A stretch of 64,000 nt of DNA from Thermoplasmatota archaeon. GTDB lineage: Archaea > Thermoplasmatota > E2 > UBA202 > JdFR-43. The position numbers were made by a program, and so were the translations under genes. The stretch covers positions 35,568 to 99,567 of the forward strand of contig JAPDJT010000011.1 in NCBI GenBank assembly GCA_029258955.1. The letters are read 5' to 3'. This document shows, piece by piece, positions 1-7,555 of this stretch. Each line of letters starts with the position of its first letter. Positions within the stretch are counted from its first letter, which is position 1. Below the pieces are notes generated by a model. It was given only the letters and a program-made list of their open reading frames with translations. It searched no databases and was not told the origin of the DNA.

Positions 1-222
1 CATTGCTTTTGCTCCTCCCCAAGAAGCTCCCAATATGGCTGCCATTGAAGCAAGCTCATCCTCCATTTGAATAAATACTCCCCCAACTTGTGGTAGTCTT
101 AAAGCCATATACTCCGCTATTTCTGAAGATGGCGTAATAGGATAACCTGCAAAAAATCTGCAACCTGCCGCCAATGCACCTTCAGCACAAGCAATATTCC
201 CGCTATAGAACTTTATCTGCAT
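1..222 (-). CDS. korA: 2-oxoacid:ferredoxin oxidoreductase alpha subunit, N-terminal part (KorA-like)
   Basis: Partial gene: the N-terminal 74 residues lie in the window and the rest is beyond the left edge. The protein begins MQIKFYSGN, then has an ACAEGALAAGC stretch and GYPITPSSEIAE, the pyrimidine-domain signature of the alpha subunit of 2-oxoglutarate-type ferredoxin oxidoreductases. The family oxidatively decarboxylates a 2-oxoacid to an acyl-CoA and reduces ferredoxin in the cytoplasm. The start at 222 overlaps the end of the ferredoxin subunit gene upstream by 20 bases and has a good Shine-Dalgarno (GGAGGAG) a few bases before the ATG, so the two genes form a korD-korA operon. The exact substrate (2-oxoglutarate or a branched or aromatic oxoacid) cannot be settled from this fragment. 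Confidence 0.85.
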   Translation of the reverse strand, partial: MQIKFYSGNIACAEGALAAGCRFFAGYPITPSSEIAEYMALRLPQVGGVFIQMEDELASMAAILGASWGGAKAM

Positions 223-493
223 GTTTCTCCTCCTTCTTTTCTTCCTCTTCTTTTTCTATATAAATGGCGAATTCTGGACAAACTAATGAGCAAAATCCAC
301 ATCCTATGCATTTCTTTTCATCTGTCTCAACAAGCTTTGGAGGATGATAACCCTTAGCATTAAATTCTTCTGATTCTTGCAAAACACCCTGAGGGCAGAA
401 TTCTATGCAAAATCCGCAACCTTTACATCTATCTTTAATGATATAAACTTTGCCATGAGGGGGCTTTAATTCTTCTTTTATCCAATATTTCAT
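203..493 (-). CDS. korD: 2-oxoacid:ferredoxin oxidoreductase, ferredoxin (delta) subunit
   Basis: A 96-residue dicluster ferredoxin. Two CxxCxxCxxxCP motifs are visible (CKGCGFCIEFCP near residue 23 and CIGCGFCSLVCP near residue 62), each able to bind a [4Fe-4S] cluster. The tail is a charged run rich in Glu and Lys that lies in the overlap with the next gene. The family passes electrons from the TPP-containing catalytic subunits to free ferredoxin. Immediate coupling to a KorA-type alpha subunit supports the KorD assignment over a stand-alone ferredoxin. A GGGG-containing ribosome site precedes the ATG at 493, and an AT-rich TATA-like stretch lies about 30 bases upstream. Confidence 0.88.
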   Translation of the reverse strand: MKYWIKEELKPPHGKVYIIKDRCKGCGFCIEFCPQGVLQESEEFNAKGYHPPKLVETDEKKCIGCGFCSLVCPEFAIYIEKEEEEKKEEKHADKVL

Positions 494-795
494 TTTTACC
501 CCTTTGAATATTCTTTTTCATTATTTAAATATTTCCCGAAATTAAAAAATATAGCAATTTTTTTGTAAATTTGGAAAGATTTTTTGCAAAAACCTTCCAT
601 TTTTATGAATATGTTAATGAATTTTAGCATTTTAATAAAAGCAAGCATTGAATCCAATTTTCCCCTGATTTCCCACCCAATATCTTTTGAAAAACAGTTT
701 TATTTGTTAATAGGAGTAGGAAATGGCTGTGATGCAAGATGCAAGATGCAAAAATATATATAGAACAATAATAATATTATAAATTAATTCTCTCA
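494..795. other. Divergent intergenic region, 302 bp, with promoters both ways
   Basis: No gene is seen. On the left, a TATA-like ATATTTAAATAAT (reading leftwards, about 519-531) lies about 30 bases before korD. On the right, AAAATATATATA (about 751-762) lies where a TATA box should be for the sensor gene at 796. Just before it, the heptamer GATGCAA occurs three times in direct tandem (731-751), a possible regulator site. Confidence 0.5.
731..751 (+). repeat. Three tandem GATGCAA heptamers upstream of a TATA box
   Basis: Three perfect head-to-tail copies of GATGCAA end at the edge of the TATA box of the PAS sensor gene. Tandem heptamers there could bind an activator or repressor; this is inference from position only. 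Confidence 0.5.
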
Positions 796-3447
796 ATGGT
801 GAATATAGTGACAGAAAAAAAGGAAATGCTGTCTTTGATAGTTGAAAATGCAAATGAAGCAGTTGTAAGTGTGGATAGAAATGGCAGGATTATATATGTC
901 AATAAAGCTACAGAAAAAATATTTGGATGGAAAGCTGAAGAATTAATAGGGAAACATTTCAGTATTTTTGCTATAGATAAGGAGAAGCAAAGGAGGCAAT
1001 TTGAAGAAGCAATTAAAAAAGGAGGGCTTAGAATAGAAACTGTTCGTAAAGACAAATATGGAAATGAAGTGCCAGTATTGATGACTGTACTCCCTTTTAA
1101 AGATGAAAATGGCAATCTATTATTTTCAACTGCAATATTAGTTGATATAAGAGAGCTTAAAGAATATGAAAGAAGAATAAAACATCTAAATGATGTATTA
1201 AAAGCAATAAGGAATATCAATCAGCTAATTACAAAAGAGAAAAATATTGAAAGAATTTTGAAAAGAGCCTGTGATATATTAGTTAAAGTCAGGAAATATG
1301 AAAGTATTTGCATTGTGCATGAAGAAAAAATTTTTATGGCAGGAGATAAAAAGAAATGCAAAAAATTAATGGAATTCATAAATAAAAATAGAGATAAGAT
1401 AGAAAAGGAAAGAGAGATTTTTGAAAAAATTAATGGAGGATATGTTTTTGGTATATATTTTTCCAATGAAATTTGCATCTCTCTTTATGCTCTCCACTCT
1501 GAGAAATTTGATAAAGAAGAAATGGATTTGTTAAGAGAAGTTTGCGAAGATATAGGATTTGCCATCCATTCTATTAAAATTCAAGAAAGTTTGGAGGAGG
1601 AGAAACAATTAATGAAAGCAATATTATCTGCTTCTCCAGTTGGTATTGGCTATACTATAAATCGTATTCTTGGGTGGGCAAATGATGCAATGTATAAAAT
1701 GACAGGATATACACCAGAAGAAACGCTTGGAAAGAGTGCTAGAATTTTATATGAGAGTGATGAAGAATATGAAAGAGTGGGAAAAGAAATTGAAAAGGCT
1801 GTTAGGAAGGGAAAAATTGCAGAGATAGAAACAAAATGGAAGAGAAAGGATGGAAGTGTTTTTGATTGCTATTTAAGGGTATATCCAATCAATCCAAAAA
1901 AACCAGATGAAGTTGTTGTAGTAGCAATGGATATTACAGAAAGAAAAAGACTCATGAAATCATTGGAAGAAAGCGAAGAAAAATACAGGGTGTTGGCGGA
2001 AAATGCACCGGTGGGCGTTTTTATTGTTTATGGAAGAGAGGTTATCTATCTAAATAAAAAGACTGAGGAGATGCTGAAAAGGGAGGAGAATGCAAAGCAT
2101 TTATATGATATATGGAAAAGGACTGGCAGAATACCAATTGAGGCTTTCTTTGATATATGGAAGAAAAGGGAGAAGAGAAAGAAAGTTATTAGTATTTTTG
2201 AAAAAACTCTTGAGCATAAAGGCACACATACAATTGAACTTAAAACAGGAGGAGGAAGATATCTTTTGTTGCGGATTGCAAACATAAAGTATGGGGAAGA
2301 TAAAGCTTTACTTGGTATAGTTGAAGATATTACTGAGTTAAGAGAGATGGAAAAGAAACTGAGGGAGAGTGAAGCCCGTTTTAGAAGTTTAGTTGAAAAC
2401 GCTGATGATGCAATCTATACAATAAATCCAGAAGGATTTGAGTATATTAATCCAGCTTTTGAAAAATTAACAGGATATAGCAAGAAAGAAATTTTAAGTG
2501 AAGAATTTAACTTTTGGAAGCTCATTCATCCAGGTGACAGAAAGCTCATAGAAGAAAGAAAGGAGGCGAGGGAAAAAGGTAAGGAAATAAAAGGTAGATA
2601 TGAGTTTAGAATAATTACAAAAGACGGAAGAATAAGATTTGTAGAAGCTTCAACTGTTCCTTTAGGAAGAAAGAGGGTATTGGGTATTTTAAGAGACATA
2701 ACCGAAAGGAAAAAAGCTGAGGAATTAGTTAGCAAATTGTCAGAGTTGCATTACATTATCGGAATGAGCATTAATAGGAGCAATACAATAAAAGAGCTAT
2801 GCCACAATATTTTGAAGAATATAAAGGAAATTATTGAAATTGATTATACAAATATTTTCGTTTATGATAGGGAAAAGCATGTTTTAAAGCCCATCATCTA
2901 TTATGGTTATCCTGAAGATTTTGTCGAAAGGGTAATGAAAAAATATAAGATTAGTGAAGATTCTCCTTGGGAAGCAGTAAAAACATTTCTTCAAAAGAAA
3001 GAAAGATATGTCAAAGATATAAAAAGATATAAACCTCTCTCATTCAACTGGGACATATATAAAAAGTATGATGCTAAAGAACTTTATTCAATTCCTTTAA
3101 TAACAGAGAATAAAGTATATGGAGTTTTGCAAGTTTTAAATACTTCAAAGAATCTTTTAACAGATGAAAAGAAAAAGTTACTTAAAAGCATAGCGGAAGA
3201 GATTGCAGCAGGAATTGCAAAAATTGAAGCACAGGAAAGAATGAAGAGGGCTTTGGAGCAAGAAAGGGAATTTAAGCTTAAAACCGCACATTACTTTTTC
3301 AATCCAATTTGCATAGCAAAGGGTTATCTTCAGCTTGCTATGGAAGAGGAGGATGGAAAGGATAAAATAATGAAAGCAATGGAAGCGATAAAAAGGGTGG
3401 AGAGGGTCATTAAAAACATAACACAGAGAGGAGAAATAACAGAATGA
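796..3447 (+). CDS. Multi-PAS/GAF sensor protein, histidine-kinase-like without ATPase domain
   Basis: An 883-residue cytoplasmic signal protein with no membrane segment. Domains seen in order: PAS (about 12-125), a GAF-like region (130-270), PAS (275-385), PAS (395-515), PAS (520-645, ending in a RDITERKKAEE-type PAC motif), GAF (650-815), and a C-terminal helical segment (823-883). That segment carries TAHYFFNP with a candidate phospho-acceptor His832, like the dimerisation helices of archaeal histidine kinases. There the protein stops: the HATPase domain with its N, G1 and G2 boxes is absent. It may be a sensor scaffold that pairs with a separate kinase, or a truncated kinase. The HTH regulator gene follows after 58 bases on the same strand and is a natural partner. 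Confidence 0.8.
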   Translation: MVNIVTEKKEMLSLIVENANEAVVSVDRNGRIIYVNKATEKIFGWKAEELIGKHFSIFAIDKEKQRRQFEEAIKKGGLRIETVRKDKYGNEVPVLMTVLPFKDENGNLLFSTAILVDIRELKEYERRIKHLNDVLKAIRNINQLITKEKNIERILKRACDILVKVRKYESICIVHEEKIFMAGDKKKCKKLMEFINKNRDKIEKEREIFEKINGGYVFGIYFSNEICISLYALHSEKFDKEEMDLLREVCEDIGFAIHSIKIQESLEEEKQLMKAILSASPVGIGYTINRILGWANDAMYKMTGYTPEETLGKSARILYESDEEYERVGKEIEKAVRKGKIAEIETKWKRKDGSVFDCYLRVYPINPKKPDEVVVVAMDITERKRLMKSLEESEEKYRVLAENAPVGVFIVYGREVIYLNKKTEEMLKREENAKHLYDIWKRTGRIPIEAFFDIWKKREKRKKVISIFEKTLEHKGTHTIELKTGGGRYLLLRIANIKYGEDKALLGIVEDITELREMEKKLRESEARFRSLVENADDAIYTINPEGFEYINPAFEKLTGYSKKEILSEEFNFWKLIHPGDRKLIEERKEAREKGKEIKGRYEFRIITKDGRIRFVEASTVPLGRKRVLGILRDITERKKAEELVSKLSELHYIIGMSINRSNTIKELCHNILKNIKEIIEIDYTNIFVYDREKHVLKPIIYYGYPEDFVERVMKKYKISEDSPWEAVKTFLQKKERYVKDIKRYKPLSFNWDIYKKYDAKELYSIPLITENKVYGVLQVLNTSKNLLTDEKKKLLKSIAEEIAAGIAKIEAQERMKRALEQEREFKLKTAHYFFNPICIAKGYLQLAMEEEDGKDKIMKAMEAIKRVERVIKNITQRGEITE

Positions 3448-3505
3448 AAAGATAAGAATTGCATCTCTTTCTTTTGTAATTTTATTCAAAAAAGTTTTAT
3501 TCTTA

Positions 3506-4561
3506 TTGCCATTTATCTATGTGGATTTAACAAATTATGAAAAAAAGGTATTGTATGGTATTACAAAATTTCCAAATGATAATGATAGGAGGATAGCTGA
3601 AAAATTTAAAATAAAACAGTCAACTGTGGCAGCAATAAGAAAGAGATTAAGGGAGGAAGAATATTATAGAGTTTTTTGTGTTCCAATGCTTCAAAATTTT
3701 GGAGCAGAGTTATTAGCAATAATATATGCAAATTTTAATCCCGTAATACCCTTAGAAAAGAGAGTGGAAATAACTGAGGAAAGGATTGAGACAGCTGAAG
3801 AAATTTTTCTTTCTATTGGCGAAGAAGATAAAGGATTTTCAATGAGCTTTGCAAAAGATTATACGAGCATAGGAAATATAAATGATATAAGAACAACTAC
3901 TTTTGGGAGCCTAGGGCTAATTGAAAAGGAATATCCAAAAGAAGTGATTTTCCCTTTTAAAATAAGCAAAATTTATCGCTTTTTTAATTTCGCTCCTCTT
4001 ATGGCAACTTTATTTGGATTTAACGATGATAGCATTGAAAAGGAAGATTTTTTTAAGCCAAGAAAACTGGAAATGACAAAAAGAGAGAAAAGAGTTTTTT
4101 GCAAAATAATTGAATATCCGGAATCGCCTTCTAAGGACATTGCTGAAATGCTTGGAATAACGAGACATACTGTTGGAAGACTTAGAAAAAAATTCAGGAA
4201 AAATGATTATTTTAAAACAATTGTTGTTCCAGATTTTAAGAAACTTGGATTCAAAATCTTAGCTTTTTATCATGTTTGTCTCAACCCTCACAATCCACCA
4301 AATTTTGAAAAAGATGAATTGAAGCAACTTCTATGCAATGAGGTTATTTTTTTGGCAGCAAGAAAATTTGAATTTGTTGCAATTTCAATGCATACAAATT
4401 ATGAAAGCTACAAGCTATGCAAAACACAAATTATGCAAAAATTAAAGGAAAATGACTGGATAACCTTAAATCCAATGATAAGAACCTATAGCCTCAATAA
4501 AGCTAAAATTATAAAGGACTTCTCTTTTTTACCAATAACAAAAAAACTGCTAGCATGCTAG
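3506..4561 (+). CDS. HTH transcriptional regulator with internally duplicated HTH-sensor halves
   Basis: A 351-residue protein made of two similar halves. Each begins with a helix-turn-helix (RRIAEKFKIKQSTVAAIRKRL near residue 29 and KDIAEMLGITRHTVGRLRKKF near 212) and is followed by about 150 residues of alpha/beta sequence recalling AsnC/Lrp-like sensing domains. The two HTH segments align residue by residue. Binding a direct or inverted operator as one chain is likely but inferred. The start is uncertain: the reading frame opens with TTG at 3506, and GTG at 3521 also fits. The stop codon TAG overlaps the first base of the tRNA-Leu gene. Its place just after the PAS sensor suggests a sensor/regulator pair. 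Confidence 0.7.
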   Translation: MPFIYVDLTNYEKKVLYGITKFPNDNDRRIAEKFKIKQSTVAAIRKRLREEEYYRVFCVPMLQNFGAELLAIIYANFNPVIPLEKRVEITEERIETAEEIFLSIGEEDKGFSMSFAKDYTSIGNINDIRTTTFGSLGLIEKEYPKEVIFPFKISKIYRFFNFAPLMATLFGFNDDSIEKEDFFKPRKLEMTKREKRVFCKIIEYPESPSKDIAEMLGITRHTVGRLRKKFRKNDYFKTIVVPDFKKLGFKILAFYHVCLNPHNPPNFEKDELKQLLCNEVIFLAARKFEFVAISMHTNYESYKLCKTQIMQKLKENDWITLNPMIRTYSLNKAKIIKDFSFLPITKKLLAC

Positions 4562-4562
4562 C
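4549..4562. repeat. Perfect 14-bp palindrome at the 5' edge of tRNA-Leu
   Basis: GCTAGCATGCTAGC is its own reverse complement. It covers the last codons of the regulator gene and the first two bases of the tRNA. It may be a regulator site or a by-product of codon choice. Confidence 0.5.
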
Positions 4563-4642
4563 GGGGGTAGCCAAGTGGTAACGGCGCAGGGCTTAGGACC
4601 CTGTGGCGAAGGCCTTCGTGGGTTCGAATCCCACCCCCCGCA
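4561..4642 (+). tRNA. tRNA-Leu (anticodon TAG)
   Basis: A full cloverleaf is visible: the acceptor stem GCGGGGG pairs with CCCCCGC, then discriminator A. The anticodon stem CAGGG/CCCTG encloses a CTTAGGA loop with anticodon TAG. A long variable arm (GGCGAAGGCCTTCG) marks a class II tRNA, and the T arm is GTGGG-TTCGAAT-CCCAC. CCA is not encoded. No TATA box sits at the usual distance, so it is probably co-transcribed with the regulator gene before it. Confidence 0.96.
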
Positions 4643-4643
4643 T

Positions 4644-4988
4644 ATGAGATGCTATGAATGTGGAATGCCAATAAAGAGTAAAGATGAGTTAGTTACTACC
4701 CTCTATTTATTTTGGGTGAAGCCATTTCATAAAGAATGTTTTGCAAAAAGTTTAATGAGTACAAAATGGCTTTTCCTTCTTCATACTCCAATTAATAGCA
4801 TGTGGGGAAATATAGGAGTAATGTTATCATTTGTTGCAGGGATATTTCTTTCTTATTTTGTATTAAATTTTCTCGGTTCCATACTACAAGCTTATTTAAT
4901 AATTGCATTCATCATTCTGGTTTTTAATTTTTATCCTTTGTTCATTAGACTTTATAGCTACTTCAGATTTGAAAAGTGTTTGGTGTAA
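4644..4988 (+). CDS. Small membrane protein with N-terminal zinc-ribbon-like CxxC
   Basis: A 114-residue protein of unknown function. It opens MRCYECGMPI with a CxxC pair and has a later HKEC near residue 30, a possible half zinc ribbon. Two strong hydrophobic segments follow (about residues 55-75 and 80-102), so it should sit in the membrane. The reading frame stays open upstream through the tRNA, but the only sensible start is the ATG at 4644, one base beyond the tRNA-Leu 3' end. The mRNA could therefore be made leaderless by tRNA 3' processing. Small CxxC proteins of this type are common in euryarchaea; no role can be given. Confidence 0.65.
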   Translation: MRCYECGMPIKSKDELVTTLYLFWVKPFHKECFAKSLMSTKWLFLLHTPINSMWGNIGVMLSFVAGIFLSYFVLNFLGSILQAYLIIAFIILVFNFYPLFIRLYSYFRFEKCLV

Positions 4989-4989
4989 A

Positions 4990-5748
4990 TTACAATGATT
5001 TCCACATTTCTTCAAATTTTTTCTTTGCCAGCAAAATGTAGTCACGAGGGGCAAAAATTTCAAGAGTTATTGTTCCATTGTAATATCTTTTTAGCTCTTT
5101 TATGACTTCTTCCCATTTTATTTTTCCTATGCCAATAGGCAAATGCAAATCTTCCTTGCCAAAGTTATCGTGTAGATGCACATGTTTAAGCCTGTTATGT
5201 AATTTTCTTATAAATTTACAAACATCTCTTCCATGCAATGAAGCATGCCCTATGTCAAGATGAAAATAAAGCTTTGGCAATGCTTGCAAAACTTTTGCTA
5301 CATTTGTATAGTTGTCAAGTTCTCCTATTCCACTTTCATACATTAACTTTATTCCATATTTTTCTGCTTCTTCAATTAGCAAAGCTAAGCTTTCTATTTG
5401 CATTTCCAAGCCTTCTTTTGCATTGAATAAAGGAGGGGGCCAATTTGCATGCACAGTAACGTACTCTGCATCAAGCTTATGAAAAGCATCGAAGCATTTT
5501 GAGGCTTCTTTTATTGCTGTTTCACGAAGAGCTTTTATTGGAGATGAAAAGGGCAAATAGTAAGCAGTATGTCCAACCACATCCAATCCATATTCTTTTA
5601 ATGCTTTCTTAATTGCATTTAAATCAATAACATCATAATATGCTTTATCTGGTTCCATGAAAAAATCAATGAAATCAAAATGCTCCCCAATCCATTTTAT
5701 TTCATCCATAACATCTTTCCTTGGATTATTTGGATATCCAATTTTCAT
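4990..5748 (-). CDS. Sugar phosphate isomerase/epimerase-like TIM-barrel protein
   Basis: About 252 residues from the chosen start (MKIGYPNNPRKDV). The sequence resembles the AP-endonuclease family 2/xylose-isomerase-like barrel: HTAYYLPF, VTVHANWPPP, MYESGIGELDN, HLDIGHASLHG and HVHLHDNFGKEDLHLPIG are the metal-binding strand ends rich in His, Glu and Asp. Family members isomerise or epimerise sugars, or act as endonuclease IV. DNA-repair hallmarks are not convincing here, so I prefer the sugar role. The frame remains open to 5877, but the extra 43 residues look non-conserved. The gene converges on the small membrane protein with one base between them. Confidence 0.7.
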   Translation of the reverse strand: MKIGYPNNPRKDVMDEIKWIGEHFDFIDFFMEPDKAYYDVIDLNAIKKALKEYGLDVVGHTAYYLPFSSPIKALRETAIKEASKCFDAFHKLDAEYVTVHANWPPPLFNAKEGLEMQIESLALLIEEAEKYGIKLMYESGIGELDNYTNVAKVLQALPKLYFHLDIGHASLHGRDVCKFIRKLHNRLKHVHLHDNFGKEDLHLPIGIGKIKWEEVIKELKRYYNGTITLEIFAPRDYILLAKKKFEEMWKSL

Positions 5749-5913
5749 GGACTTAATATCGCAAGAGTTTATACTATTTTCTTCTATCAGTAGAACTGGA
5801 AAAATGCTATTATTCACCCCTTGTTTCATATTGTATCTTATCAATGTTTTATCAGTAAGGGTAAAAATCTTCAACAAATCTTATTAGTTGGTGGAGACAT
5901 CCATAAGCGAAGA

Positions 5914-5927
5914 ATTTTTTTATAACT
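5914..5927 (+). promoter_or_regulatory. TATA box of tRNA-Asn
   Basis: ATTTTTTTATAAC is centred about 25 bases before the tRNA-Asn 5' end, the normal archaeal spacing. Confidence 0.6.
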
Positions 5928-5944
5928 TTCCTATTTCCAATTGT

Positions 5945-6019
5945 GCCGGCGTAGCTCAGTCCGGTTAGAGCACCCGGCTGTTAACCGGGCGGTCACCGGT
6001 TCAAATCCGGTCGCCGGCG
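5945..6019 (+). tRNA. tRNA-Asn (anticodon GTT)
   Basis: The acceptor stem GCCGGCG pairs with CGCCGGC and the discriminator is G. The anticodon stem CCCGG/CCGGG encloses CTGTTAA with anticodon GTT. The T arm is ACCGG-TTCAAAT-CCGGT. It ends one base before the stop codon of the convergent HPS-RraA gene. Confidence 0.96.
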
Positions 6020-7297
6020 CTATTTTTTAACTTCCCACTTATATAAGTCTAAAACTTTTCCTAAGCTACTTCCTCGTCTTATTTCTTCTCTTACTCTATT
6101 CTCCTTTTCCATTACATTTATTGCTCTATTTGCAATTTCTTGAGCAATTTCTTTTGGCACCACTACAACTCCATTATCATCTCCTATAATCCAGTCACCT
6201 TTCCTTACAACTTGTCCCCCGCAAATTATCTCACAACCTATCTCTCCATATCCTTTTGGCTCTCCCGCTTCAGCAACAACATTTTTTGCAAAAACTGGTA
6301 ATCCTATTTCCCTTATGATATGAACATCTCTTATAGCTCCATCTATAACAACGCCTGCAATTCCTTTTTTATATGCGCTAAGCGTAGCAAGCTCACCCCA
6401 TACTGCCTGTTTTCCTTCTCCAGCTTGAATTACAATAACTTCTCCTTTTTCTGCCTCATCTATTGCCTCCACTGCTTTTGCCCAATCTCCATCCATTGTC
6501 TTAACTGTAAGAGCTCTTCCAACCATATGACAATTTTCCAGAATTGCTTTTATTCCTCTCATAGCTCCTTTATTATGCATTGCATCGCATATGTTGCAAG
6601 TAGATACTTTTGAAAAAGCTTCACATAGCTCTTCTTCACCATATTTTTTAAATAGCTCGGTTTTTATCTTAGCTCCTTTCATTGCCTTTTTAATCATTTC
6701 TGTTGCTTCCTTCACATTTTCTGCTTTTATTATTGCTCCCCCAACTATAACAATGCTTGCTCCTCTTTCAACTGCTTTTTTTGCTGTTTCAGCATTTATT
6801 CCACCTGCAATTGCAACAGGTAGCTTAGTTATTTTAACAACTTTTTCCAATAAATCAAAAGGATTTTTTCCAAGCATCTGCTCATCTATTGATGTATGAA
6901 TGCAAATATAATCAATGCCCATTTCTTCCAATTTTTTTACTCTCTCCTCAACATCTTCAATGCCCATTAAATCAACCATAACTTCCATTCCATATCTTCT
7001 CGCTGCTTTAACAACTTCTTTTATTGTTGAATCACTTGCTAAGCCCAAAATACAAATCACATCTGCTCCAGCTTTTGCTGCCATCTCTGCTTCAACAGCT
7101 CCAACATCTATTGTTTTCATATCTGCCACTATCTTTTTTCCAAATTTTCTAAGCTTTCTGATTATTTCCATTCCTTCTGCTTTTATTAAAGGGGTTCCAG
7201 CCTCCAGCCAGTCAGCTCCCCCTTCTATTGCTTCCTTTGCAATTTGAATGGCACGATGTGCATTAATTAAATCTAAAGCAACTTGCAATATAGCCAT
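6020..7297 (-). CDS. Bifunctional 3-hexulose-6-phosphate synthase / RraA-like protein
   Basis: A two-domain protein of about 425 residues. Residues 1-212 form the orotidine-decarboxylase-like TIM barrel of hexulose-6-phosphate synthase (QVALDLIN, EAGTPLIKAEG, DMKTIDVG, VDLMGIED, AIAGGINAETAKKA, VIVGGAI). Residues 215-425 form an RraA/dimethylmenaquinone-methyltransferase-like domain (STCNICDAM, VVIDGAIRDVHIIREIGLPVFAKN, GDWIIGDDNGVVVVP). In archaea the synthase half usually runs in reverse, cutting hexulose-6-phosphate to ribulose-5-phosphate and formaldehyde to supply pentoses. The start at MAILQVALDLI is preferred over the longer frame to 7333, whose extra residues are hydrophobic and unrelated. 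Confidence 0.88.
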   Translation of the reverse strand: MAILQVALDLINAHRAIQIAKEAIEGGADWLEAGTPLIKAEGMEIIRKLRKFGKKIVADMKTIDVGAVEAEMAAKAGADVICILGLASDSTIKEVVKAARRYGMEVMVDLMGIEDVEERVKKLEEMGIDYICIHTSIDEQMLGKNPFDLLEKVVKITKLPVAIAGGINAETAKKAVERGASIVIVGGAIIKAENVKEATEMIKKAMKGAKIKTELFKKYGEEELCEAFSKVSTCNICDAMHNKGAMRGIKAILENCHMVGRALTVKTMDGDWAKAVEAIDEAEKGEVIVIQAGEGKQAVWGELATLSAYKKGIAGVVIDGAIRDVHIIREIGLPVFAKNVVAEAGEPKGYGEIGCEIICGGQVVRKGDWIIGDDNGVVVVPKEIAQEIANRAINVMEKENRVREEIRRGSSLGKVLDLYKWEVKK

Positions 7298-7389
7298 GAT
7301 TTTAAAAAGCAAGGAATATAAAAAGAATTGCAAAAGATAAAATTAAACTGTATCGGATTAGCATAAACAAATTTGAATAAAAGTTTGAA

Positions 7390-7470
7390 TAAAAGAAAGA
7401 AATGATTATCATTGGTATTGTCACAAGAATTTGCTATAACAACATTATAATTATTTTGATTTCCAATTTC
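7390..7470. repeat. Degenerate member of the dispersed palindrome family
   Basis: Between AAAGAAAGAAATGATTATC and TTGCTATAACAACATTATAATTATTTT lies an arrangement like the better copies elsewhere (inner ATTGGTATTGTC...TTTGCTATAACAAC). It is the weakest copy I list. The rest of 7298-7555 shows nothing else. Confidence 0.35.
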
Positions 7471-7555
7471 CAACAGAATAATGAATATAGCGTTTCATTC
7501 TTTTTGCAGAAAAATTTACTAAGTAAAAAAATGTAAAAAAAAATAAAAAAGGAGG

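Noticed and set aside
777..1220. Reading frames on the strand opposite the PAS sensor
   Set aside because: They are antisense shadows: low-complexity Ser/Phe/Leu protein typical of the reverse of Lys/Glu-rich coding sequence.
4575..4643. Reading frame starting inside tRNA-Leu
   Set aside because: The residues come from the tRNA sequence. The conserved part begins at ATG 4644.
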